64,000 nt of DNA, from assembly GCA_016235345.1 (NCBI GenBank), contig JACRLG010000017.1, forward strand, positions 1-64,000, in the 5' to 3' direction. The position numbers and the translations under genes are program-made. A model generated the notes under the pieces. It did not search any database and was not told the origin of the DNA. It was given only the letters and a program-made list of their open reading frames with translations. Below are positions 16,873 to 25,511 of the stretch, piece by piece (the stretch's first letter is position 1; every line of letters begins with the position of its first letter). This DNA comes from Deltaproteobacteria bacterium. GTDB lineage: Bacteria; Desulfobacterota; Desulfobacteria; Desulfobacterales; Desulfatibacillaceae.

Positions 16873-17787
16873 TCAGGCAAGCCTACGGTAAAGCCCTTCG
16901 GAGCAAACCGACATGCCCCTTTCAACCAGCCCTTCAAGGTGTTTCTTCGCCGTGGCCCGCTCGGCCCAGAAGTAGAACTCAAAAGGCTCTCGCGGCTTGC
17001 GGTACACCAGCCACTGGCGGGCGATGTCCTCTATGGTGCGGGGTTCTCCCAGCAATTCCAGGATTTTTTCCTCCCTTTTCACCGGAACGTCCAGGTAGGA
17101 ATCCCACAATTCGGGCGGGGCCTCATGAATAATGCCCCCCTCGTGGGCGGTGATCCAGGCGGAAACAGGGATTTTCTGGAGCCTGCGAACGGATTTCGAG
17201 GTTTCCCCGATGCTCCCGCCGGGGTCCGCGTACCAGGGGCCGAAGGGGGTTAAATCGTAATCCGCCAGAAACAGGACTTCTGGCTCCAGAAAATGAAAGG
17301 CCATGTGGCCGGGGGTGTGGCCGGGAACGTGAAGCGCCTTCACCGTCAGCCCCGAAAGCCTTATTTCCTCGTCAGGGATGAAAAAATCGAACTCCGTGCG
17401 GGGTTTGAAATTGAACTGTGTGAGCATCAGCTCCCGCCACATTTCCCGCACCTTTTGGTTTTCCGGGCCGGTCATGCCGTACCAGTCCATGAAGACATCG
17501 AGGTCAGCCAATGGCGGAGCGTCAGCCGGATGGATGCGGATTTTGGCTTCGGGGAAAAGGTCCAGGTGGGCGAAGTGGTCCTCGTGCCAGTGGGAGAGCC
17601 AGACCTCGTCCACGCCCTCCTCGGTTTTGAGGCGCATGAGGCGCTCGCGGTCCGAGGCCGGGTCGATGAGGATTTTGGCCCCCTCGATGTAAACCGAGTG
17701 GCAGTGGGGGTACTTTCCCCGGTTGGGCCCGGGCAGAAGCCTTATCGGCCCGATGGATGATTCCTGAGGTTGCGGCTTATGGGACAT
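16873..17787 (-). CDS. Metallo-beta-lactamase-fold hydrolase
   Basis: A 304-aa protein from MSHKPQPQESSIGPIRLLPG. It has the MBL zinc motif LSHWHEDHFAHLD (HxHxDH-like), HVPGHTPGHMAFHF with a third ligand His, the bridging Asp in LFLADYDLTPFGPWY, and a C-terminal helical extension ending in RGMSVCSEGLYRRLA. This is a glyoxalase II-like member with a C-terminal winged-helix-like region; the substrate is unknown. The start at 17787 lies 9 bp from the MoaB-like stop codon, implying one transcript. A longer in-frame start at 17892 would lie inside the neighbouring gene. Confidence 0.8.
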   Translation of the reverse strand: MSHKPQPQESSIGPIRLLPGPNRGKYPHCHSVYIEGAKILIDPASDRERLMRLKTEEGVDEVWLSHWHEDHFAHLDLFPEAKIRIHPADAPPLADLDVFMDWYGMTGPENQKVREMWRELMLTQFNFKPRTEFDFFIPDEEIRLSGLTVKALHVPGHTPGHMAFHFLEPEVLFLADYDLTPFGPWYADPGGSIGETSKSVRRLQKIPVSAWITAHEGGIIHEAPPELWDSYLDVPVKREEKILELLGEPRTIEDIARQWLVYRKPREPFEFYFWAERATAKKHLEGLVERGMSVCSEGLYRRLA

Positions 17788-17795
17788 GGCGGGTA

Positions 17796-18299
17796 TCAAT
17801 GTCCTCGCGCATGGCTTACAAAGTGCGTGATTTCGGGCAGAATGAGCCCCTCCATGGCGAGTTTCACGGCTTTTTTGCTTCCGGGCATGCAAAACACGAG
17901 GCTTTTTCCGATAAGGCCGGCGGTGGCCCTTGAAAGCACGGCGGCGGCGTCTATCTGATCGAAAGACAGTTGTGCGAAAAGGGCGGAAAAGGCCGGAAGA
18001 TGCTTGTCGAAAAGGGGGCTCACGGCCTCGATGGTGACGTCGGTGGGGGTGATTCCCGTGCCGCCGTTCATCAGAACCACGCCGGGATCAAGGGCCAGGG
18101 CCTCGGCCAGGACCCGGCTTATGGCAGCCTCGTCGTCGGTCACCACCCTGTGCAGGAGGACCTTGTGGCCTTCCTTTTCCAGGGCCTTGACGATCCAGAG
18201 GCCCGATTCGTCGTCGATTATGGTCCGGCTGGTGGACACCGTGATAACCGCCGCCGTCACCCGCTTTGAGGCCGTTTTGCGATGCTCGGTTGTTCCCAT
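17796..18299 (-). CDS. MoaB/MogA-family molybdopterin biosynthesis protein
   Basis: A 167-aa protein from MGTTEHRKTASKRVTAAVITVSTSRT. It has the MoCF-binding fold with TRTIIDDESGLWIVKALEKEGH, LMNGGTGITPTDVTIEAV (the GGTGxxxxD active-site motif) and LPGSK-like CMPGSKKAVKLAMEGLILPEITH. The family adenylates molybdopterin or acts in its maturation. The start at 18299 fits family length. A TTG at 18329 preceded by GGAGGAAGG is the alternative and would add 10 residues. Located upstream of the MBL hydrolase. Confidence 0.87.
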   Translation of the reverse strand: MGTTEHRKTASKRVTAAVITVSTSRTIIDDESGLWIVKALEKEGHKVLLHRVVTDDEAAISRVLAEALALDPGVVLMNGGTGITPTDVTIEAVSPLFDKHLPAFSALFAQLSFDQIDAAAVLSRATAGLIGKSLVFCMPGSKKAVKLAMEGLILPEITHFVSHARGH

Positions 18300-18476
18300 T
18301 TCAAATTTCGCCCAGTTGAGATGACTCAAAAAGCCTTCCTCCAGCCTGCTTGGATCGACGGCCTGCGCTGCAAAAAAGCAAGGGCTGCGGATATCCGGCC
18401 CACCCTTCCGGGCAGGCGCGACACCCGCAGCCCATCTGCGGCCCGATACGTCTTCACGGATAAAAAACTGCGCGGC

Positions 18477-19202
18477 TTACGACTTCGACAGATTGAACTG
18501 GAGCGTTACCGAGCCCACCTCGATCTTGTCGTAGTCCTTGAGCTGAACGGATTCCTTCACCGGCACGCCGTTCACCTTGGGTTTCGACATTCCGCCCACG
18601 TAGCTGAGATAATAGCCAGCCGGACGCTTGGCGATGGTGGCGGCGGTCGCGCCAACAAGAAAGCCCTTCACCACGATGTCGTTGTTGTCGGCCTTGCCCA
18701 CCTTGATGAGCTTGCGGGTGACCGTGACCTCGCCGTCGCCGCCCGAAAGATATGTCAGCACCGCCGCGCCCTCGTCTTCGGCAGGGTGGGAACCGGCGGC
18801 CCCCGCGACCTCAGGCTTGGCGCTCTTGGCCAGCATCTCCCGGTGCATGGCGGTATCCATCACCATGGTCTTTTCCATGTCGCCCATGGTGGGCTTGGGA
18901 GCCGCAGCCGCGCCCTCGTGCACGAAAACCAGGGTGTGCTTCCCGACCGTGACCACGTCGCCGTTTTTCAGCCAGTGGCTGGCCACCCTCTGCTGGTTGA
19001 CGAAGGTGCCGTTTTTGCTCTGCAAATCAGTAAGAAGGTAGCCCTCGCCCACCGAGTCGATCTTGCAGTGGTGACCGGAAACAGCCAGATTTTCCACCAC
19101 GATCTGGTTGTCGTTCAAGCGTCCCACCGAAAGGGTGCCCCCCTTGTTGATGGGAAACTCGGCTATCGTGTTTTCCTTGAATTTCAATGTGATGGTAGGC
19201 AT
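18477..19202 (-). CDS. FHA-domain protein (two FHA-like domains)
   Basis: A 241-aa protein from MPTITLKFKENTIAEFPINKGGTLSVGRLN. The N-terminal FHA (about 1-95) is canonical, with GRLNDNQIVV, SGHHCKI and QSKNGTFVN. A linker with Met/Thr-rich MGDMEKTMVMDTAMH follows and is a plausible phosphothreonine target. The C-terminal half (about 155-240) is a second, weaker FHA-like fold (KVGKADNNDIVV...KVNGVPVKESVQL). GGGAGAAGGG precedes the chosen ATG. It is the last gene of a kinase-phosphatase-FHA series reading leftwards, so it is likely a readout of the neighbouring Ser/Thr kinase. Confidence 0.85.
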   Translation of the reverse strand: MPTITLKFKENTIAEFPINKGGTLSVGRLNDNQIVVENLAVSGHHCKIDSVGEGYLLTDLQSKNGTFVNQQRVASHWLKNGDVVTVGKHTLVFVHEGAAAAPKPTMGDMEKTMVMDTAMHREMLAKSAKPEVAGAAGSHPAEDEGAAVLTYLSGGDGEVTVTRKLIKVGKADNNDIVVKGFLVGATAATIAKRPAGYYLSYVGGMSKPKVNGVPVKESVQLKDYDKIEVGSVTLQFNLSKS

Positions 19203-19344
19203 GGAAAACCCTTCTCCCGCTTCGTTGTTGTCTTGAAACCGTCCGCTGCAAGACATCTTAGCCGTAAAAGCCCCTTGAAAAAACATCTGCAAAAAAACGG
19301 AGCGCGTCCCGCCGGCATTTCATCTGCCCGGCATACGCGATAAC

Positions 19345-20166
19345 TTACCTGAAAAAATCAAGAATCCGCTCGAAGATGCCCGAAAGCCCCGACGACTGGC
19401 CGGAGACCTTTTTCACCTTCAATATTATGATGGTGATGTTGTCGTCGCCGCCACGGGCGTTTGCGAGATCAACCAGGGTGCGGCAGGCCGCCTGGGGAGG
19501 CTCGGCCAGGAGGACCTTTTTGATCTCGTCGGTATTCACCATGTTGGTGAGCCCGTCCGAGGCTATTATAATGATGTCCCCCGGCCAGGCCTGGAGCTCC
19601 AGGACGCTGGGGGCCACGGTGTCCTCCACGCCCATGGCGCGGGTCAGCATGTGAGCGAATTTTTCGCCCAGCCTGCCTGCCGCGTCCGGATCCATGGCCG
19701 CCTGCTCGGCGATCACGGTGTGGGGAACGTAAACCGGCTCCAGGGACCCCTGGTGAACCAGGTAGATGGGGCTGTCCCCCACGTTGGCTATCACGAAGCC
19801 CGAATCCGTGGTGTAAACCGCGCTGACGGTGGAGCCCATGCCGGTGTAGGCCTTTTTCTGCTCGGCCATGGAATGGACGGCCTGGTTGGCCAGATGGATG
19901 GACGACAGAAGCCTGTTGGCCTCCTTGGACACCGAGATGTCGTGGTCCTCCATCTCCTCCGGGTTCTTTTCCCTGCCGAACCGGCTCATGTAGTCCCGGA
20001 TGGTGTCCACAACGATCTTGCTGGCCACTTCACCGGCCAGATGCCCGCCCATGCCGTCCGCGACCACGTACAGGCCCATGCGGTCGTCCAGAAAAAGGCT
20101 GTCCTCGTTGCCCTTGCGTTTCTGGCCCACGTCCGAAAGGCCCGCTGATTCGATGACCAGAGCCAT
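19345..20166 (-). CDS. PP2C-family Ser/Thr protein phosphatase
   Basis: A 273-aa metal-dependent phosphatase. Motifs in order are SDVGQKRKGNEDSLF, VVADGMGGHLAGEVAS (metal-binding Asp and Gly), YTGMGSTVSAVY, FVIANVGDSPIYLVH, IIIASDGLTNMV and GGDDNITIIIL, a complete catalytic set. Length fits the stand-alone bacterial Stp class. It lies between the CHASE2-kinase and the FHA gene in the same direction and is presumably the reverse enzyme of that kinase. Confidence 0.93.
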   Translation of the reverse strand: MALVIESAGLSDVGQKRKGNEDSLFLDDRMGLYVVADGMGGHLAGEVASKIVVDTIRDYMSRFGREKNPEEMEDHDISVSKEANRLLSSIHLANQAVHSMAEQKKAYTGMGSTVSAVYTTDSGFVIANVGDSPIYLVHQGSLEPVYVPHTVIAEQAAMDPDAAGRLGEKFAHMLTRAMGVEDTVAPSVLELQAWPGDIIIIASDGLTNMVNTDEIKKVLLAEPPQAACRTLVDLANARGGDDNITIIILKVKKVSGQSSGLSGIFERILDFFR

Positions 20167-20253
20167 GATTGTCCTTTTAGCAGTTTTTCCCGTTATTTCA
20201 AGTGGCCATTGCTCCGGCCAGAAACGCGAATCCGAGTCGTGCGAAAAAACCGG

Positions 20254-22794
20254 CTATGGCGTCTTCTTCTGGGCTGCGGAAGCCTGGTCAATCTTCTTCC
20301 CAAGCTCCCTTAAGTGCGCCGCCATCTGGCCCGCCTTCTGGTAGCGCTCGTCCCTGTTCTTTTCCAGGGCCTTGTCAATTATGCCCACCAGGGGCTTGTA
20401 AATCTTGTCGTTATACGTGCGCGGGTCCGGGTGCTTTACGTTCATTATCTGGTGCATCAGGGCCGCCACGCTGTCGCCCCTGAAGGGAAGCTCTCCGGTC
20501 AGAAGCTGGTAGAGCATGACGCCCAAGGAAAAGATGTCGCTTCTGCCGTCCACCTTCTCGCCCGCGATCTGCTCCGGGCTCATGTAGAAGGGCGTGCCCT
20601 TGATGACTCCGGTGGCCGTCTGTGACGAGGCCGATATGCGGGCTATGCCGAAGTCCGTCACCTTCACCACGCCGCTTTTTAAAAGCATCATGTTGGCGGG
20701 TTTCACGTCCCGGTGGACGATTCCCTTCTCGTGGGCGTAGCCAAGGGCGTCGGCCACGTCGGCCACGTACTCGATAACCTTGCGCATGGGCAGGAGGCTG
20801 CCGGGCTTGATGTGCTTGTCAAGGTCATCGCCCTCCAAAAATTCCATTGCGATGTAGGCGAGGTCCTGCTCCTCGCCCGCGTCGTAAATGGTGACGATGT
20901 TGGGATGGGTGAGGGTTCCCGCGCTTTCGGCCTCCCGGAAGAAGTTCTTCTTCATGCTCTCCGCCTCGTCGGGCGGGAAATCGTCGCTGAAACGCACGGT
21001 CTTTATGGCCACGGTGCGGTTGATTCTGGGGTCCTGGCCCAGGTAGACCACGCCCATTGCGCCCTTGCCAAGCATCTTCACCACCTCGTAGCGGCCGAGG
21101 GTGGGCTTGGTGTCGCTTCCTCCCGTCAGGATCCCCTGGTCGGACTTGGTTCCGCCCAGCATTCCCTGGCCGAAGATCATGGTTTCCGAGGCCTGCATGA
21201 GCTTGGTTTTTCTTATGGCCACGTCCTTGTACTTGGGATCGAACTCCTCGATGTACTCGTAGACCGAGGCGGCCTTGTTGAGCTGGCGCTTGCGCTCGTA
21301 GTCCAGGGCGAGGTTGTAGAGGAGCTTTTTCATGCCGTCGTCCATGGGAACCCGCTGGAACTTCTCGAAGGCCATGTCCAGCATTCCCTGGTTCTGGAAC
21401 GACACCCCCAGCATCCGGTTGACCTCTGCGCTCTCGCCCTCGGCCTTTTCCTTGCCGGTCTGGGTGAGAAGGTACTGGATGGAGGTAAGCCCGATGTAGC
21501 CGATCACAAGCTGGACTATGGGGTAGGTTACCCTGACCCACACTCCCTGGGACACGAACATCACCACGGAAAAAATGGCCAGCGCGGCCAGAAGCCCGCC
21601 GAATATTCCCGCAGCCGCCCCGGCCTTAACCTTGGGAAACACGAAGATGATGAGCAGGCCGATAATTATGGTGAGCAGGAGCTTGAAGATGCCGGTCCAG
21701 CCGGGCTGGGCTATGAATTTGCCGTTTTGCATGGCCCAAAGGGCGTTGGCCATGTACTCGCCGTGGGTGAGCTTTCCGACCGGCGTGGACGGGAAGTCGG
21801 CGAGCCCCGGCACCGAAAAGGCTATGATGACGATTTTATCCTTGAAGGTGGAAAGCTGAATCTTGTCGTTGACCACGTCGGAAAAGGGCACGGACTCGAA
21901 GGCTTCCGCGCCGCCCTTAAAGCTGAAATAAACCTGGGAATCGGGATCGAGCGGAACGCTGAGGCTCCCCAAGGACAGGCTTTCGCCCTGGTTCACCAGG
22001 GCCTTTTCCTTGGAAACGTTAAGCGAAATCTGGGCGAGCTTCACGGCGAAGGAGGGCAGGAGCAGGCCGTCGTACTCGAAAAAGGGCGTTTCGGTGCGGG
22101 CCACGCCGTCCGGATCTGGGATGAGGGTGATGTGGCCCATGCCCTTGGAGGCCTGGGCGAAACTGGCCAGGGGAAAGATGACCTTTTCGCTTTTTTCCCA
22201 GTTGTCCCCGCCCTCGGCCACGCCTTCTGTGAGGGCCTGATTTACAAGCCAGCCGGGATGGGTTTTGCCCGAAGGCTCCCCGCGCACCTGCATCCGGGTG
22301 AAATAAAGGGGCAGGACCACGTTTCCGGCGCTTACCAGGGCCTCGGACAGGAGCTTGTCGTTATCGAGGCGAAGGCGGGCGTCGTTCATGGCCTTCAAAA
22401 AGGCCGCGCCGTTGCTTCCGGATGCAAGCCCGGCCTGGGTGAAGGCCTTTTCCAGGACGTTAAGCTCCAAAAGCCCGGCATTCTGCTCCGGTTCGGCCAG
22501 AATGGCGGTAAGCCCCACTGCCTTGGGCTCTCCGGCCTTTATCTTGTGGAGCCCCCTTGCGATCACGGAGCGGGGCCAGGGCCAGCGGCCCAGGGAGGTG
22601 AGGCTGGTTTCATCTATGTTTACGAGAACTATGTCGCTCGCCGACTTGGAATCGGTGCGCATGTTCATCATGAGATCGTAGACCGAGTAATCCAGGCGGT
22701 CCAGGATGCCGATGCGCAAGACTCCCAGTATAAGGAAAAGGACGGTCAGCCCCACACCGAGAAACAGGACCGGATGCTTTTTCAAAAGGCCCAT
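20254..22794 (-). CDS. CHASE2-domain transmembrane Ser/Thr protein kinase
   Basis: An 846-aa protein. An N-terminal membrane segment (about 8-30) is followed by a periplasmic CHASE2 sensor (about 30-360, with DIVLVNIDETSLTSLGRWPW), then three membrane helices (about 370-450), a TPR-like linker (about 460-540, DMAFEKFQRVP...YNLALDYERK), and a C-terminal Hanks-type kinase (about 568-835). The kinase has GKGAMGVVYLG, VAIKT, IVHRDVKPANMML, VTDFGIAR and GTPFYMSPEQ. All catalytic residues are present. The order is inverted relative to PknB, with the kinase at the C-terminus. It is first in the kinase-PP2C-FHA cluster. Confidence 0.93.
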   Translation of the reverse strand: MGLLKKHPVLFLGVGLTVLFLILGVLRIGILDRLDYSVYDLMMNMRTDSKSASDIVLVNIDETSLTSLGRWPWPRSVIARGLHKIKAGEPKAVGLTAILAEPEQNAGLLELNVLEKAFTQAGLASGSNGAAFLKAMNDARLRLDNDKLLSEALVSAGNVVLPLYFTRMQVRGEPSGKTHPGWLVNQALTEGVAEGGDNWEKSEKVIFPLASFAQASKGMGHITLIPDPDGVARTETPFFEYDGLLLPSFAVKLAQISLNVSKEKALVNQGESLSLGSLSVPLDPDSQVYFSFKGGAEAFESVPFSDVVNDKIQLSTFKDKIVIIAFSVPGLADFPSTPVGKLTHGEYMANALWAMQNGKFIAQPGWTGIFKLLLTIIIGLLIIFVFPKVKAGAAAGIFGGLLAALAIFSVVMFVSQGVWVRVTYPIVQLVIGYIGLTSIQYLLTQTGKEKAEGESAEVNRMLGVSFQNQGMLDMAFEKFQRVPMDDGMKKLLYNLALDYERKRQLNKAASVYEYIEEFDPKYKDVAIRKTKLMQASETMIFGQGMLGGTKSDQGILTGGSDTKPTLGRYEVVKMLGKGAMGVVYLGQDPRINRTVAIKTVRFSDDFPPDEAESMKKNFFREAESAGTLTHPNIVTIYDAGEEQDLAYIAMEFLEGDDLDKHIKPGSLLPMRKVIEYVADVADALGYAHEKGIVHRDVKPANMMLLKSGVVKVTDFGIARISASSQTATGVIKGTPFYMSPEQIAGEKVDGRSDIFSLGVMLYQLLTGELPFRGDSVAALMHQIMNVKHPDPRTYNDKIYKPLVGIIDKALEKNRDERYQKAGQMAAHLRELGKKIDQASAAQKKTP

Positions 22795-23028
22795 TTTCGC
22801 CTTTCCGCAACTGTTATTTTTCAGGTGGAAATTACCGGCTTGGTCTTAAACTACAATTTTTCACGAATAAACTGATATAGCCCGGAAATGGGAGCAAAGT
22901 CAACAGGCTGGAAACGGTTTGGAAAAAGGCGGCGATATTATCCGCATCTGCTGTGCAGTATTTCACATGTTCTTCCCACCGTTTTTTTGCTGTTTCATGC
23001 CGGGTGTTCACAATTTCTCCCATTTCGC

Positions 23029-23390
23029 CCCAATTCGTTGCCGCTTTGGCAACTTTTCCCGCAAATCCCCTGGTTTTTGGATAAGGGTCCCAATTCGTCC
23101 CAGTTGGCTCCTGCCTGAACCGCCCTTTGCCCCGAATTCATCGTTTTCTGAAAATATCCGGCAAGTTGGCTATTGGCCCCATCCGGCCCCCTGATGCCCC
23201 TATTTCGCATTATTTTCCTTGTATTTCAGTCTGTTATGGAAAAGCTGCCCGCTTTTTTGGGGATAGGCCCCTATTCACCCCAATTCGCTGCCGGTTCATC
23301 ACTTTTCCGGAAAACCCCCCGTTTTTCCGGAGCCTGGTCCCAGTCCGCCCCAATTCGTCCCTGCCTTTCCGCCCCGAAAAAAAATTTTTC
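23029..23390. repeat. Two degenerate ~115-bp direct repeats, about 249 bp apart
   Basis: Copy one about 23029-23143, copy two about 23278-23390. Shared anchors in the same order are CCCCAATTCG, TTTTCC, GGTTTTT/CGTTTTT, GGTCCCA, CCAATTCGTCCC and CCTGCCT. Identity is moderate and the boundaries are by eye. Confidence 0.45.
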
Positions 23391-23589
23391 CGCCCTTTTT
23401 CCAAAGATGTCGCCTCCTGCGGTCAAGGTTGTTGAAGGCGGAAACAGGCGGTACCGCCAATGTCCCCAATCGGAAATCAATACTTCGCTAAATAAACAAA
23501 AAGTGGCGAATTCTTCAGAAAATCGGAGATTGTGCGCCTCAAATTCCGGCTAACTCGGAATGGCCGTGGAGGTTTATCCACAATCAGAG

Positions 23590-23619
23590 TTGAAATTTAT
23601 AAACAAACTGTGAAATAAT
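23590..23619 (+). promoter_or_regulatory. Candidate promoter for the head-packaging operon
   Basis: TTGAAA, 18-nt spacer, AATAAT, about 60 bp before the first gene of the module, in an AT-rich patch. Consensus match 5/6 and 5/6 by eye. Confidence 0.35.
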
Positions 23620-23679
23620 ATTTCCAGTTCAACACAAAACGAGTTTGGCATCAACAACACCGGCAAGGGGAGGCGAAAA

Positions 23680-23946
23680 ATGGACTGGGAGGAGCTTTAC
23701 GGCGACTTTTACGGCTACGGAGACGACCCGGACAGCCTGGTGGTGAGGCCAAACTGCGTGGCCCTGGGCTTTTCGGGGGATTACGGGGACGGGGAGGGCG
23801 GGGGCTTGCCGGACGACGATTTTCCCGCCCGGGCCGACGAAGGGGAGGGCTGGGACTTCGAGGACTGGGAAGAGGACGAACAAGACCCGGATGAAGACGA
23901 CGAAGACGGAGAGGACGATTATGCCGCGCCCGAAGAAGATTGCTGA
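23680..23946 (+). CDS. Extremely acidic small protein
   Basis: An 88-aa protein from MDWEELYGDFYGYGDDPDSL. More than a third of residues are Asp or Glu, concentrated in the last 30 positions (EEDEQDPDEDDEDGEDD). It has no signal peptide or helix. It overlaps the small-terminase start by 26 nt and has a fair AGGGGAGG site upstream. I do not recognise it. A highly charged protein might mimic DNA or bind packaging proteins, but that is speculation. Confidence 0.6.
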   Translation: MDWEELYGDFYGYGDDPDSLVVRPNCVALGFSGDYGDGEGGGLPDDDFPARADEGEGWDFEDWEEDEQDPDEDDEDGEDDYAAPEEDC

Positions 23947-24235
23947 ATCAGGCTGCCTCGAAGGCTGGCCAATGCTGGAAATCGCCCGGCCCGGCTCCCT
24001 CTCGGAGCCGTTTGGGGAGGATATCCCGGAAATCCGGTTCCAGAACACCACCGACGAGGTCTGCCAGGGCCTTTTCACGGTCTATCGGGCGGCACTGGCC
24101 AAAAGCCAGTTCGCCCCGGCCGTGCGGGCGCTGGAACTTCTGGGAAAGGAGCTCGGCATGTTCCGGGAAAAGGGCGGGGCGGAGGAGGAGGACTTCGACA
24201 TTCTGACGGGAATTTCGCGGCATGAAGACAATTGA
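23921..24235 (+). CDS. Putative terminase small subunit
   Basis: A 104-aa protein from MPRPKKIAESGCLEGWPMLE. A short basic N-terminus precedes a helical segment with TTDEVCQGLFTVYRAALAKSQFAPAVRALELLGKELGMF, resembling small phage terminase subunits that recognise DNA and recruit the large subunit. The call depends on position immediately before, and 14-nt overlap with, the large terminase gene. GGAGAGGA precedes the chosen ATG; the frame is open from 23891. Confidence 0.6.
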   Translation: MPRPKKIAESGCLEGWPMLEIARPGSLSEPFGEDIPEIRFQNTTDEVCQGLFTVYRAALAKSQFAPAVRALELLGKELGMFREKGGAEEEDFDILTGISRHEDN

Positions 24236-25511
24236 TCTGGGCTACAGGCCGAGGCCCCACCAGGACGCCCTCCATCTGGGCAAAAAGCGCTTCAGCGTGG
24301 CGGTCTGGCACCGTCGGGGCGGAAAAACCGTGATGGCGGTGATGGAGCTGATTCACGCGGCCTTGAACGAGAAAAAGAAACAGGGCCGCTACGCCTACGT
24401 GGGGCCGACCCTGAAACAGACCAAGGCCGTGGCCTGGGATTATTTGAAGCTCTACGCGGGCCGGGTTCCGGGAGTGAAATTCAGGGAAACCGAGCTTTCC
24501 TGCGAGTTCGGAAACGGCAGCCGCATAAGGCTCTGGGGAGCTGAAAACCCGGACGCTCTCCGGGGCCTCTATCTGGACGGGGTGGTGGTGGATGAAACCG
24601 CGCTGATGCCAAAGCGCCTCTACTCGGAAATCCTCCTGCCCGCCCTCACCGACCGGAGGGGCTGGGTCATCTTCATCGGCACCCCCCAGGGCCACAACGT
24701 CTTTTACGAGCTTTTTCGCAGGGCTCAAAACGACCCGTCCTGGTTCACCAGCGTCTGCCGGGCCTCGGAAACAGGCGTCATTTCCCCCAAAGACCTTGAC
24801 GAGGCCCGAAGCCAGATGACCCCGGAGGAGTTCGAGCAGGAGTTCGAATGCAGTTTCGAGGCGGCGGTGCCCGGAGCCTATTTCGCCCGCGAAATGGCCG
24901 CCGCCGAGCGGGAGGGCAGGATCACCTCCCTTGGCTGCGAGAACCTGCTTCCGGTTCACACGGCCTGGGACCTTGGGGTGGCCGACTCCACCGCTGTGTG
25001 GTTCTTCCAGGTTCCGGGCAGGGGCAGGGTCCATCTGGTGGACTACCTGGAGGCCAGCGGCGAGGGCCTTCCCCACTACGCGGCGGCCCTTCGGCAGAAG
25101 GGCTACTCATACGGGGTCCACATAGCCCCCCACGACATAATGGTGCGCGACCTCTCAACCGGCAAGAGCCGCCTGGAAACCGCCCGGAGCCTCGGAATCC
25201 CCTTCACCGTGGCCCCAAGGCTCCCCCTGGCCGACGGCATAAACGCGGCCCGGCTCCTACTGCCCAGGGCCTGGTTCGACTCCGAAAAATGCGGCCCCGG
25301 AATCGAGGCCTTAAAACTCTTTCGCCAGGTGAAGGACGAGCGCACGGGCCAGTTCACCGGCAGGCCGCTCCATGACTGGACCAGCCACGCGGCGGACGCC
25401 TTCCGCTACCTTGCCCTGGGGCTCGATCTCGCGGCCCCCGGCTGCGCCCCCATGACTGCGGCCCAGGCAGCCGCCCTTTATGAACAATTCGCTCCACCGA
25501 GGATATTCTGA
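24222..25511 (+). CDS. Phage terminase large subunit
   Basis: A 429-aa packaging motor and nuclease. Walker A is WHRRGGKT at about 29-36, with the arginine form usual for terminases. A coupling and Walker B segment LDGVVVDE is at 119-126, and IFIGTPQGHN follows. The RNase H-like nuclease begins near 247 with HTAWDLGVAD, continues with IAPHDI, and ends with HDWTSHAADAFRYLALGL carrying the acidic metal ligands. All motifs are intact, so the motor could be active. Its stop overlaps the portal start (TGATG). Confidence 0.93.
   Translation: MKTIDLGYRPRPHQDALHLGKKRFSVAVWHRRGGKTVMAVMELIHAALNEKKKQGRYAYVGPTLKQTKAVAWDYLKLYAGRVPGVKFRETELSCEFGNGSRIRLWGAENPDALRGLYLDGVVVDETALMPKRLYSEILLPALTDRRGWVIFIGTPQGHNVFYELFRRAQNDPSWFTSVCRASETGVISPKDLDEARSQMTPEEFEQEFECSFEAAVPGAYFAREMAAAEREGRITSLGCENLLPVHTAWDLGVADSTAVWFFQVPGRGRVHLVDYLEASGEGLPHYAAALRQKGYSYGVHIAPHDIMVRDLSTGKSRLETARSLGIPFTVAPRLPLADGINAARLLLPRAWFDSEKCGPGIEALKLFRQVKDERTGQFTGRPLHDWTSHAADAFRYLALGLDLAAPGCAPMTAAQAAALYEQFAPPRIF

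Larger units (their letters stand above)
22795..23679. other. 885-bp non-coding region with degenerate direct repeats, upstream of the phage module
   Basis: No convincing gene. Two related stretches of about 115 bp begin near 23029 and 23278. Both open with CCCCAATTCG, continue with CACTTTTCC- or CAACTTTTCCC-like sequence, and later carry TCCCA and AATTCGTCCC. The right part (23470-23640) is AT-richer than its surroundings and contains a candidate promoter for the acidic and terminase genes. No integrase or tRNA-based attachment site was recognised. Confidence 0.5.

Noticed and set aside
20713-22875. 720-codon open frame antisense to the CHASE2 kinase
   Set aside because: Composition is that of a shadow of GC-rich coding sequence (His/Gly/Val-rich), no family resemblance; the kinase on the other strand is complete.
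23173-23553. 126-codon frame in the non-coding region before the phage module
   Set aside because: Runs through the degenerate repeats, has no ribosome-binding site and no recognisable domain.
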